From assembly GCA_017408405.1 (NCBI GenBank), contig JAFQUP010000171.1, forward strand, positions 1 to 37,247: a DNA stretch of 37,247 bases. Direction: 5' to 3'. The notes beneath the pieces are model-generated. The model was not told the DNA's origin and ran no database searches. It saw only the letters and a list, made by a program, of their open reading frames with translations. Both the position numbers and the translations under genes were made by a program. Positions 21,412 to 29,450 of this stretch are shown piece after piece. Source of the DNA: Thermoguttaceae bacterium. GTDB lineage: Bacteria; Planctomycetota; Planctomycetia; Pirellulales; Thermoguttaceae. Each line of letters opens with the position of its first letter. Within the stretch, counting starts at the first letter, position 1.

Positions 21412-23898
21412 TCATTCGTCGGCACTTTCCTCGTCTCCATCATCTTCAGCAGCTTCGTTTTCCTGGGGATCATCAGCTGCCTCTTCCTCTTCATCATTTT
21501 CGACTTCGTTTTCATCTTCATCATCAGCCGACATTTCGTCCGCTTCCTCTTCGGCTTTTTTACGTTCTTCTTCAGCCTTGAGAATCGCGACACGGGTTTC
21601 GGCACGTTCAACAGAAGATTTTGGTTCCCAGAGGAAATGGACAACAAAATCGTATCGAGTTCCGGTTCGCAACTCGACCGGTTCGGCATTGGGATCGGTT
21701 GAATCGGCGTTCGCGGGATTCATTCCGGCGTCATTTCTCGCCATATTCATTCCCGTCATAGCCTGGTCCGGCATAAGATTATGTTCATCCCGAATCAGGA
21801 TATTTCTCCGGCGGTCGTTCCATCCGCCGTCGCCGTACATTAACTCAAATCCCTTGTTTACGAGAAGCGGATAACGTACTCCCAAATCTTTCATCGTCAA
21901 TTCTTCCGGGACAGCCTCCGGCTCAATAGCCTGAGTAGATTTCAAAAGCGGAAGTTTGAAACGGCATTCCACCTCGCCAGAGATTTTTTTGACGAAATTA
22001 TCCCGAACAAATTCTCCGTATTTAACCTTGCTCTGGTCTCCATTATGCCAGTGATAACCATAAACTGAAACGAGCCATCGCGCGGGTTTCTTCGGAGCGG
22101 CACCTTCTTCGTCTTCTTCTTCAGATTCTTCTTCCGTGGCAGCCTCTTCACCCTCTTCGTCTTCCGCGGTCAAATCCGTCAAACCAGGAATGGGTTCCGG
22201 AGCAAGCGCTTTAGCCACGACCGCGTCCACGCCGCCTTCTTCCTCATCGCCGCTTTCGTCACCGCTTGCCTCAGCTTTTTTGGCGGCACGGTAAAGTTTG
22301 GCGAGTTTTGGTGAAAGGATACTCCCTTCAGAAATACTTAAAGCCATTTTCATCCATTCTTCCGACTCGTAATCCGAAAGCGGCTGGGCCTCGATATTGA
22401 CGACGTGAAGTTCTGGGCGCGCCATGACTTCTTCTGCGGTCAAAACCGCCTGTTCCGGTTTTGGAACACTCGGCAGACAGGCATTAATTCCGTAGAGCAG
22501 TTCGATCCAGTTTGTGCGGTTTTTGAAGTTCTGGAGAAAATCATTTCCCATTTTATCCAGGACCTGAAAATTTTGCTCTTCCGCGGCAACTTCATCAGTG
22601 AAACTCTTTGCTTTGCTGGTGAGGCTTTCCGCTTCCGATTCGTAACGGCTCCAATTCTTTTCAGCGACAGAATCCTGAACATTGACCTGTGCCCCAAAGT
22701 TAATGGTTGAGCCAAGCATCAGCAGAGTCGCGGCAGCGAGCATCCACGGTTTTTTCGCGTTGATGATGCGGGCCATTTTAATTTCACCCGGCAGGAAATT
22801 CGTGTTTACGGCCCCTTTCTTTAATGCCTGGAGGCAGAGTCCGTAACAGGTACCGAAAGTGGACATATTTTCGCTAATGAGCGAACTGTCCGCGAGATTT
22901 GAGGTATCCAGTCCGGTGAAGGAATTGCCCTGAATGACATCGATACCGAGATTCTGGGAGAGATACTTGGTTAAACCAGTCAGTTTCATGCCGTTTCCGA
23001 GCGCGATAACCTGTTTGTATTCGGCATTTGGGTCAAGGCTGGAAAAGAAACCGAGAGAACGCTGAATTTCATTCTGAAACTGATTGAAAACAGGCTGCAT
23101 CGCGCGCAAGACAGCGACTTTGTCCTGACTGGAGGCCAGATTGCGCTTAAGGTGGTCTGCTTTTGCGAAGGTCAGTTTCAATTCCTTCATTAATGCTTTG
23201 GTGAAATGGTTTCCGCCGATAGGCAGGTTACGCTGCCATGCCCGGAATCCGTTGGTAAGAATGAGGTCAGTGGCGTCCGTTCCCATGGAGATGGCTACGA
23301 CATACGGCGGGGGAGTTTCCGGATCGTAATCGTCGATACTTGGTAAATCTCCCATTTCGTCGTGCATCAGGTAATTATAGAGTGCCAACGGCGTCAGCTG
23401 AATGCAGTCAACTGGAATATCAAGAGATTCGCACTGGTCAATGGTTTTGAAGACCTGTTCCCGTTTTACCGCGAACAGACCGATTTCGACTTCAAGCGGA
23501 AAAGCGGAGTCTGCCCCCTGCTGTCCAAGACGCTGCCATTTCCAGATGACTTCATTCAAAAACGCGATCTGCTGCTTCGCTTCATATTTCACGATGTCCG
23601 GAATTTTTTTCGGTTCAATCGGCGGCAGTTTCAGAAAACGCACCAATCCGTTTTGGCCACCCACCGAAACGGCAATCTTGTCCCCTTTGATTTTATTGCG
23701 TGAAAGGAAGAGTTTCATCGCCTCGCGAATAGATTCCTCCGCATCGACTCCCGGCTGAGTCAGAATTTGCGGGTACTCAATGTAGTCCACCGCATCTACG
23801 ATCAGCGTCGAAGGATCTGAATCCTCCACGCAGCAGCGCATTGCTTTGAACGAACAGTTCCCAACGTCTATTCCCCAGACTGCATTACTTCGAGCCAT
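21412..23898 (-). CDS. PilM-PilN fusion (type IV pilus / GspL-like inner-membrane platform protein)
   Basis: This is an 828-residue protein. Residues 1-360 form an actin-like PilM domain: WGIDVGNCSFKAMRC phosphate loop, AVSVGGQNGLVRFLKLPPI, DIVKYEAKQQI, VDCIQLTPLALYNY and VIALGNGMKLTGLTKYL. Residues 366-403 read NTNFLPGEIKMARIINAKKPW plus a transmembrane helix (LAAATLLMLGSTINFGAQ). This matches the start of PilN (INLLP motif, then TM), which is normally a separate gene. The periplasmic part has a coiled-coil stretch (DSVAEKNWSRYESEAESLTSKAKSF) and two acidic tracts: about 545-625, and the last about 40 residues. Overall topology is like GspL. PilM binds ATP and PilN to couple the cytoplasmic motor to the pilus. 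It is the first gene of the operon, with AAAGGA before the ATG. Confidence 0.88.
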   Translation of the reverse strand: MARSNAVWGIDVGNCSFKAMRCCVEDSDPSTLIVDAVDYIEYPQILTQPGVDAEESIREAMKLFLSRNKIKGDKIAVSVGGQNGLVRFLKLPPIEPKKIPDIVKYEAKQQIAFLNEVIWKWQRLGQQGADSAFPLEVEIGLFAVKREQVFKTIDQCESLDIPVDCIQLTPLALYNYLMHDEMGDLPSIDDYDPETPPPYVVAISMGTDATDLILTNGFRAWQRNLPIGGNHFTKALMKELKLTFAKADHLKRNLASSQDKVAVLRAMQPVFNQFQNEIQRSLGFFSSLDPNAEYKQVIALGNGMKLTGLTKYLSQNLGIDVIQGNSFTGLDTSNLADSSLISENMSTFGTCYGLCLQALKKGAVNTNFLPGEIKMARIINAKKPWMLAAATLLMLGSTINFGAQVNVQDSVAEKNWSRYESEAESLTSKAKSFTDEVAAEEQNFQVLDKMGNDFLQNFKNRTNWIELLYGINACLPSVPKPEQAVLTAEEVMARPELHVVNIEAQPLSDYESEEWMKMALSISEGSILSPKLAKLYRAAKKAEASGDESGDEEEGGVDAVVAKALAPEPIPGLTDLTAEDEEGEEAATEEESEEEDEEGAAPKKPARWLVSVYGYHWHNGDQSKVKYGEFVRDNFVKKISGEVECRFKLPLLKSTQAIEPEAVPEELTMKDLGVRYPLLVNKGFELMYGDGGWNDRRRNILIRDEHNLMPDQAMTGMNMARNDAGMNPANADSTDPNAEPVELRTGTRYDFVVHFLWEPKSSVERAETRVAILKAEEERKKAEEEADEMSADDEDENEVENDEEEEAADDPQENEAAEDDGDEESADE

Positions 23899-23930
23899 CT
23901 GAATTTGTCCTTTTTATGATGTGAACTTTC

Positions 23931-24011
23931 GATAATTTATTATCAAAAATAGTTACCCGATTTTAAATTTTTCACTTAATATAGTGTAATGGCAAAACGC
24001 CCTCAGGTCAA
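23931..24011 (-). promoter_or_regulatory. Promoter and leader palindrome of the pilus-platform operon
   Basis: On the minus strand TTGACC (24011-24006), a 17-base spacer and TACACT (23988-23983) form a promoter. A perfect 14-bp palindrome GATAATTTATTATC (23931-23944) lies in the leader, 33 bases before the ATG. It could be a regulator site. Confidence 0.55.
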
Positions 24012-24158
24012 CAAGTTTTCGCGGAAAAAAAACGATTTTCCTAAAAAAAATCTGACTTTTTCCCCTTTTCGACGTTTCTTTTGGAATATTCGGACTTTTT
24101 GAAATGTTTCTGCGAAAAATTTGAAGCATCCCAAATAGTTTTCCTTTTTTAAAAGCAA

Positions 24159-24188
24159 AACCGAAAGAACAGATCTTCCGGTTTTTTT
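24159..24188. terminator. Hairpin terminator after the polysaccharide deacetylase gene
   Basis: AACCGAAAGA (24159-24168) pairs with TCTTCCGGTT (24174-24183) with one mismatch. T runs follow on both strands and are longer on the plus strand. Minus-strand genes lie on both sides, so it probably ends the deacetylase transcript. The remaining bases from 24012 to 24236 show nothing else. Confidence 0.6.
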
Positions 24189-24236
24189 GTCACGCTTCAG
24201 AATTGGAGCGGATTTTTAAAAGGAGGTTTTCACCAA

Positions 24237-25736
24237 TTAATTTTCGGCAGTTTCCCTGATTGTCACCGTACTGTGAATACGTCCGACTTCTCCATCCACA
24301 AGAAAATCGCACTGATTATCGATGAAGAGTTCTCCTTTGCGGAAACGGTTTGAAGATTCAATTTCACCAAGAGAAACGTTCATTTTCAGTGTTGATTTAT
24401 TTTCGATTTTTTCAACGAACCAGAGTGGCGTTTCTCCTTTCCATTTTAGTGGGAGACGGATGTGTCCCTTGACTTTCGTAATCGTTTTCCCGGTCTCATT
24501 CGTGATGACGATATTCAGAACATTTTTTTCCAGATCAATCTGTGAGCCGATTTTTAACCCCGGAAATTCTGTGCTGATGAGAGTTTCGGCATCCGCTGGT
24601 CCATTTTCCGGATTGTCAATACGGTCAATATGAACCGGAAGCGTTTGAGAGGCTTCGTTTGGAATCATGAATTCGCCAGAATCATTTACGCTCAAAATTT
24701 TTCCGTGCGAAAAAAGCGCTTTTTGAGGGAGGGGTGAAACTTTCACTCCCAAGTCAACGACGGCAGCGGTTTCTTGAGGTTCGATGCGAGAAATGACGAA
24801 AACCGCGCGGTTTCCATTAACCGATTTCTTTTTAATCTCGGCGAAAAGGAAATTTAGGCGATACGCGGTATATTCGTTGGAATCGCAGTACCAAATTTCA
24901 GAGAGATTTGATTTTGTCGCGAGGATATTTCCCAATCTTTCGAAGCCGTCCTGATGAACTCGCCGCTGCCAGGAATGCGTACCCAGCGCGATGTAGGGTC
25001 CGATGGTTGATTTTCCCTCCGCGATGAGGTTTTCTCCTGTTTTCCATCCCTTTTCAAATGTTTCAAGCTGCGGGTCACTGTCATTCGCGACAAAACGATA
25101 TGGAGAAACGAACTGTTCCGGTTTCAAGCCAAGTCTTTCTGCCATATTGATGCTTTCAGGTCCTCCAAGCAGACCTGCCCGCACCAGAGCGATTCCCTGT
25201 TCGTGAGCCGTAGTAAGAGAATCTTCCGTATCGCGTCCCAAACCGAATGGAAAAGTGAATGTTGAAGCGCACAGGTCATTTACGGATTCCAGCATGACGC
25301 GGTTTCCAAGAATTTCCTCAAACATTCTGTTTGGCTCAACCTGTTCCAGATGTGGGTGACGTGTCGTGTGAATGCCAATGGAATGGCCGTCTTTGACTAA
25401 TCGCGAAACGATGTCTTGAGCATAGCTTTCATCGCATTTGTTCAGGAAAAAAGTTCCTTTCCAGCCGTTTTCCGCCAGTGTTCGCGACATGAGCAGATGT
25501 TCTCTGCTGGAATCATCCCAACGTGAACTGACGGCGAGTTTTTTCCCAATCGGCATTTCAAGTTTCGTCAGTTCCGCCGCCGCGGCTTCTTCCGGAGACG
25601 CGAATTCAAGCGTTATTTCCTGGGAATAGCTGGCCAGGCCATGAACAAAATGTTGTCCAATTTCATCCGCAAACACGGAGCCGGAAAAAAGGAGAAACGA
25701 AAAAGCAAAAATAAGTGAAAATAGCCTGCGTTCCAT
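24237..25736 (-). CDS. Exported polysaccharide deacetylase (CE4, NodB fold)
   Basis: This is a 499-residue protein with a signal peptide (residues 1-23, LLFSGSVFA|DE). The NodB domain shows LAVSSRWDDSSREH (Asp74-Asp75, motif 1), GTFFLN (94-99) and GHSIGIHTTRHPHL (His123 and His127 as metal ligands, motif 2). FTFPFGLGRDTE corresponds to motif 3 and ALGTHSWQ to a later motif. Residues from about 310 are a C-terminal extension of beta character (FVISRIEPQETAAVVDLGV, LNIVITNETGKTITKVKGHIRLPLKW), probably an Ig-like or carbohydrate-binding module. CE4 enzymes remove acetyl groups from GlcNAc- or xylose-containing polymers using a metal ion. GGAGGT stands six bases upstream of the ATG. It is downstream of the toroid gene on the same strand, with a 166-base gap. 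Confidence 0.9.
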   Translation of the reverse strand: MERRLFSLIFAFSFLLFSGSVFADEIGQHFVHGLASYSQEITLEFASPEEAAAAELTKLEMPIGKKLAVSSRWDDSSREHLLMSRTLAENGWKGTFFLNKCDESYAQDIVSRLVKDGHSIGIHTTRHPHLEQVEPNRMFEEILGNRVMLESVNDLCASTFTFPFGLGRDTEDSLTTAHEQGIALVRAGLLGGPESINMAERLGLKPEQFVSPYRFVANDSDPQLETFEKGWKTGENLIAEGKSTIGPYIALGTHSWQRRVHQDGFERLGNILATKSNLSEIWYCDSNEYTAYRLNFLFAEIKKKSVNGNRAVFVISRIEPQETAAVVDLGVKVSPLPQKALFSHGKILSVNDSGEFMIPNEASQTLPVHIDRIDNPENGPADAETLISTEFPGLKIGSQIDLEKNVLNIVITNETGKTITKVKGHIRLPLKWKGETPLWFVEKIENKSTLKMNVSLGEIESSNRFRKGELFIDNQCDFLVDGEVGRIHSTVTIRETAEN

Positions 25737-25902
25737 AAAATACCTCCAAAAAATAAAAAAACGGCGTAAGCAGGAGTGAATGAACGATTTCGTGAAACAC
25801 CTGTTTTTTTCATTCAGAAAACCAGAAGACGTGTCTGAAATTTACGCATTCAGGATTCTGGCAAAAAACTGAAAAATGTTTTCTAAGGTAAACGATAATT
25901 TC

Positions 25903-27393
25903 TCATGGTTTTCTTCCCATTTCATTCTCCTTATTCAGGACCTGAATTTCCGCGGCTTCATCATTCAAATTTCTTTTGATTTTCCGATAGTTAATCCACG
26001 CGGAAAGAATATGCTGAACATTATCGATTCTCACGACATAGCTTTTCGCGGGGCCTCCAGGTAAACGCCATGCCGCGGAACCTGGAAAACCGCCGCGCAG
26101 ATAGGGTTCCCGAATCTGTGCGCGCAGGAGAAAGGCCGCCAGCCGATCCATTGCTAAACGGATTTTTTTTTGGTACTGCGGATAATCATTCATCACGTTA
26201 TGAATGGCAATTAGCCCCTCAAGTTTTGTGCCATTACTGCACGGGCTGATGTTCCCTCCCATGGAACCATCTTCAGGCCTTCCCGGAGCGTAAATCTGTG
26301 TCATGAGGGCCAGATCCGCCATTTGACGCGCGTGATAAAGCAGTTTTTGGCGTTCGATCGGCGTTAGTGAATTTTCAGGAACAGCCCATAGCTTTTCGGT
26401 GGCGAGCATCGCCCAGTGGTCGTACTCACGGACGAGTTTCTGGTCCTTTCTGGAATCCGCGAGATAGAGAAGAGCTTTTTTGGCTCCATTCAGCCACTTT
26501 TCCTGCGGATCAACCTCAAAAAGGGAGAGAAGTCCTAGCGCAGCCTCCCCGGGGTAGTAGAGCGAAAGAAATTTCGGGTCAAAGGATTTGGTTGAGTAAA
26601 TGTACTTTGAGTGAAAACTTCCATCTTCTTTCTGCATAAAGAGAATGAAATCACCCAAACCGCGCAGGATTTCAAGCTGAACCTTTTTTTCCGGAAGGAG
26701 GTTTGACATTCCGATCAGTGCCAATCCGCACGCGCCCAGTTTTGCCTGGGGTTCAGGAAGGGATTCTTCCGTCGGATCGGAGGCAATGGTAAACATTCCG
26801 TTTTCAATCTCCCGAAGGTAATTTTTCAGCATATACTCGGAAAGCCGAATTCTGACATCACGAATTTCTTCATTACGCGGATATTCCTGTTCGTAAAGCC
26901 AGGCGGCATAGATAGTTCCCGCGTGGCGGAGGATATTATATTTCGTGGGATCAGAAAGAACTGCGGGATTCAAATGCCGCTGATAGGCAAGCCTGCCATT
27001 GACGTCCGTATTCTGGATAATGTACCGCGCTGCCAATTCAATTCCGGAATCCACGTTAACCGGATTCTCCGGGACTGCCGATGAAACAGACATAGTTGCC
27101 AAATCTCCGTTCTCGAAAGAAATGTTGGAAGAAAGTTTATTGGCGGAAAAATCCGATTGGGAAACGATGACAGTAGAGCGGTCCGGAGAAATTTCAGGAA
27201 TCGGACTGCCTTCAGTTTTTTTTGAGTAATCCGAGAAATCACGTGAGAGTTCGTTTTTTTCAGGGGGAAAGTCTTTAAGGGATACGGATTTTCCAACCTG
27301 TTTCCAATCAGCGATTGATATGCTGAAATAAACGCAAACCAAAAGGAGGAGAAAACTCCCAAAGCTCAAAAGGAGAAAAATTTTTTTCTTCAT
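25903..27393 (-). CDS. Membrane-anchored or exported alpha/alpha-toroid protein
   Basis: This is a 496-residue protein. I start it at ATG 27393, not at the upstream TTG 27447, because residues 1-25 (MKKKIFLLLSFGSFLLLLVCVYFSI) then form a proper signal anchor. Residues about 30-110 are a polar linker. The rest is helical with the periodic pattern of (alpha/alpha)6 barrels: GIELAARYIIQNTDVNGRLAYQRHLNP, NILRHAGTIYAAWLYEQEYP, ACGLALIGMSNLLPEKK, GDFILFMQKEDGSFHSKYIY, YYPGEAALGLLSLFEVDP, REYDHWAMLATEKLWAV and MDRLAAFLLRAQI. Such folds occur in squalene-cyclase-like proteins, glycosidases, lyases and the C5-epimerase C-terminal domain; I cannot choose between them. The deacetylase downstream makes a polysaccharide-related function plausible. 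Confidence 0.75.
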   Translation of the reverse strand: MKKKIFLLLSFGSFLLLLVCVYFSISIADWKQVGKSVSLKDFPPEKNELSRDFSDYSKKTEGSPIPEISPDRSTVIVSQSDFSANKLSSNISFENGDLATMSVSSAVPENPVNVDSGIELAARYIIQNTDVNGRLAYQRHLNPAVLSDPTKYNILRHAGTIYAAWLYEQEYPRNEEIRDVRIRLSEYMLKNYLREIENGMFTIASDPTEESLPEPQAKLGACGLALIGMSNLLPEKKVQLEILRGLGDFILFMQKEDGSFHSKYIYSTKSFDPKFLSLYYPGEAALGLLSLFEVDPQEKWLNGAKKALLYLADSRKDQKLVREYDHWAMLATEKLWAVPENSLTPIERQKLLYHARQMADLALMTQIYAPGRPEDGSMGGNISPCSNGTKLEGLIAIHNVMNDYPQYQKKIRLAMDRLAAFLLRAQIREPYLRGGFPGSAAWRLPGGPAKSYVVRIDNVQHILSAWINYRKIKRNLNDEAAEIQVLNKENEMGRKP

Positions 27394-27471
27394 GGTCTCT
27401 ACCAGAAAGGAAGGCTGAAAATACGTTATCCGGCAATTCGCGATCAATACTTCAAAATTAACCAGCTGAAT

Positions 27472-27518
27472 TGTGAAATTTCGCGGGCATTCCTGCTTAA
27501 TACCGCGCGTATTTCACA
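27472..27518. promoter_or_regulatory. Two-tier hairpin in the divergent intergenic region
   Basis: TGTGAAAT (27472-27479) pairs with ATTTCACA (27511-27518), and inside it CGCGG (27482-27486) pairs with CCGCG (27503-27507). A second small hairpin TTTCG-TGA-CGAAA follows at 27522-27534. The element lies 79 bases upstream of the toroid gene and far upstream of the plus-strand gene. It may be an operator, an RNA element or a terminator of the small minus-strand frame at 27547-27717. Confidence 0.35.
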
Positions 27519-27546
27519 GAATTTCGTGACGAAAGCGCTTCTGGAA

Positions 27547-27717
27547 TCAGGAATTTTCGATCAATCTTTTTTTCAAAAAGTACGTTCCAGTCTTGAGCAG
27601 ATTGCCTGAAATCCCACGAATTTCAGCATCGCCAGAGGATGTTTCGCGTAAAATTTCAAACGTTCGCGCTTTTTCGTAAAGTAATTTTGGAAAGGCCGGA
27701 TTAAAAATCAATATCAC
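27547..27717 (-). CDS. Possible small or remnant gene, unknown
   Basis: A 56-codon minus-strand frame runs from GTG 27717 to TGA 27547. Its composition is protein-like (IFNPAFPKLLYEKARTFEIL, then GNLLKTGTYFLKKRL). It has no ribosome site and I recognise no family. It may be chance, a real short protein or the leftover of a decayed gene. Apart from this frame and the hairpin at 27472-27518, the 480-base divergent region from 27394 to 27872 shows only the promoter at 27783. Confidence 0.2.
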   Translation of the reverse strand: MILIFNPAFPKLLYEKARTFEILRETSSGDAEIRGISGNLLKTGTYFLKKRLIENS

Positions 27718-27782
27718 TTCTTAAAATAGCAAACTTTTTGGGGACTGTCAAGCGTATTTTTAAATTAAAAGAATTTTATGGG

Positions 27783-27811
27783 TTGATTTTTTTGACAAAT
27801 TATGTTAAACT
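27783..27811 (+). promoter_or_regulatory. Probable promoter for the His/Pro-rich TPR gene
   Basis: TTGATT (27783-27788), a 17-base spacer and TAAACT (27806-27811) are followed by a leader of about 55 bases to the ATG at 27873. Confidence 0.45.
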
Positions 27812-27872
27812 GAACGAAAGGGAAAAGAAGGTCTTTTCCAAACGCTCATTTTTCAATTTGGAGGAACTCCGG

Positions 27873-29354
27873 ATGAAAGCTCATTTTTTTAGGCTTTACG
27901 CCATTCTGTTTGTCATCGCCCTGCTTGGGATTAATGCGGGAGAACGGTTTTCAGTTCAGGCGGCCTCCTCAGAAGAAAAAAAGCCTGCGCCGCGTCAAAA
28001 TATTGATCGGTCGACCGGTCCAAAAAAAATCAAACCTGCCGCTCCTCCGAGAAGACCTTCAGGTCCTCAGATGAATTCAGGTTTGAAGCCGCGCCCAACG
28101 GTTCCCAATGGTCCGAAACCTTCGCAGATTCAGAGACCAACTAATTCAGCGGGTACTCCTCCCAAAAATTCGTCCGTGCGTCCAGAGAAAAGACCGGAAA
28201 TTACCCCGAATCATCCGAAAAAAAAGCAGGGAAGTAAACCATCAGAACGTCCCGGAAGGAAACCAGAACGCGGAGAGCACGGGCATGGAAATTTTCATCC
28301 AGAAATGTCTCCGCATTCCGATTCCCGTCACGCTCCTCCTCATCCGCCGCATCATCCTGATTTTCATTCAGGTTACTATCCGTACCATCCCAGACCGTGG
28401 TATCATCCGGAAATTGGAGCTGGTCCTTTATTTTTCTTTCCGCCGCCGTACATTCAGGAGGAAATTTTCGTTTACTCTCCACTGCCGGCTGGCGATGGTT
28501 TTCGATACTATGAAGAAGCGGAAGAAGCGGAGGGCGGCAGCGATGGAATATCGCTGGAAGAATTGGCGGATCCCATTAACCGTTACTATTTTTGGGACGC
28601 GTTTCGGTACTATGGCTGGCTTCAACAGTATGTTCCGTTCCATGAATCATGGACAGAAGCGTGCGATGCGGGAACAGGGTTTGCCGCGGGCTATGATTTG
28701 TCCCTGACGCGTTACCACTACTATCCGATTAACTGTGTCCGTCCCGGTACGGAACGAATCGAAGTGGAAGCGGAGAACCCCATTATTTTTGAGCCGAATG
28801 AAGAGAAGCGGAAAATCCTTCCGCAGATTCAGGAAACGTTAGCCGTGTCAGATGTTGAAGCCGCTTGGGATCTTATTTACGCGGGAGATACTTACTTTCA
28901 AAAAGGGAAAGATTTTCACGCGGAAGAGAACTATGTTCGAGCAATGACATTATTTCCGGAAATGCCGGATCCTTATTTTCGTTTGGCCGTAATTCAGGTT
29001 TCCCGGCTTCAGTATGCTTTGGCCGCGGAAAATATCCAAAAAAGTCTGAAACTATCCCAGGTATGGCCTGCGAGTCCATTTGCTTTGGACCGAATGTACG
29101 GCAGTCAAAAACTTCAAAAAAATGGTGATCTGGCCAGCCTCCTGGATTCAGCCAATCAAAATCCGGGAGACGCGGAACTCCAGATGGTATGCGGTTTCAT
29201 GCTTTACTCAAACGCGTTAGGGAGTTTGGAGCAGGGAAAACAGGCCCAAAAATACTTTAAACGGGCAATTCAGGCGGATTCGCGTTTTTCAGTGGAACTC
29301 GGCAGACTGATTTCTTTCCTTGATTTCGAGATTCAGCGTGTCGAAAACGAATAG
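27873..29354 (+). CDS. Secreted Pro/His-rich protein with C-terminal TPR repeats
   Basis: This is a 493-residue protein starting at ATG 27873, with GGAGGA eight bases upstream. The frame opens earlier, at ATG 27738, but that lies upstream of the promoter. A signal peptide covers residues 1-30 (ending RFSVQA). Residues 32-135 are Pro/Lys/Arg-rich and probably disordered. Residues 136-178 hold eleven His in PH and HxH patterns (for example APPHPPHHPDFHSGYY). A Tyr/Phe-rich section follows (about 185-300, RYYFWDAFRYYGWLQQY). The last about 165 residues form tetratricopeptide-like helices: AWDLIYAGDTYFQKGKDFHA, PDPYFRLAVIQVSRLQYALA and KYFKRAIQADSRF. The His region could bind metal; the TPR part suggests protein contacts. 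Function is unknown. Confidence 0.82.
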   Translation: MKAHFFRLYAILFVIALLGINAGERFSVQAASSEEKKPAPRQNIDRSTGPKKIKPAAPPRRPSGPQMNSGLKPRPTVPNGPKPSQIQRPTNSAGTPPKNSSVRPEKRPEITPNHPKKKQGSKPSERPGRKPERGEHGHGNFHPEMSPHSDSRHAPPHPPHHPDFHSGYYPYHPRPWYHPEIGAGPLFFFPPPYIQEEIFVYSPLPAGDGFRYYEEAEEAEGGSDGISLEELADPINRYYFWDAFRYYGWLQQYVPFHESWTEACDAGTGFAAGYDLSLTRYHYYPINCVRPGTERIEVEAENPIIFEPNEEKRKILPQIQETLAVSDVEAAWDLIYAGDTYFQKGKDFHAEENYVRAMTLFPEMPDPYFRLAVIQVSRLQYALAAENIQKSLKLSQVWPASPFALDRMYGSQKLQKNGDLASLLDSANQNPGDAELQMVCGFMLYSNALGSLEQGKQAQKYFKRAIQADSRFSVELGRLISFLDFEIQRVENE

Positions 29355-29405
29355 AGAAACCGTCCGAGGAAAAGAATAAATTAAAGGGATTCTCAAAAAA
29401 ATCAC

Positions 29406-29424
29406 GGGCACCGGCAAAGTGCCC
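29406..29424 (+). terminator. Small hairpin between the TPR gene and kdsD
   Basis: GGGCAC (29406-29411) pairs with GTGCCC (29419-29424) with a 7-base loop. A short TTTT follows seven bases later. It may be a weak terminator or a leader structure of kdsD. Confidence 0.4.
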
Positions 29425-29450
29425 CTCCACTTTTCAACAGAAAAAACAAA

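Noticed and set aside
24219..24227. AAAAGGAGG on the plus strand, a perfect ribosome-binding sequence
   Set aside because: No start codon follows at a usable distance, and the sequence beyond is the antisense of the deacetylase gene.
27792..27810. TTGACA with TTAAAC as promoter
   Set aside because: The spacing is only about 7-8 bases. TTGATT-17-TAAACT overlapping it fits better.
27738..27872. Longer N-terminus for the TPR protein
   Set aside because: It lies upstream of the promoter; the signal peptide and GGAGGA support ATG 27873.
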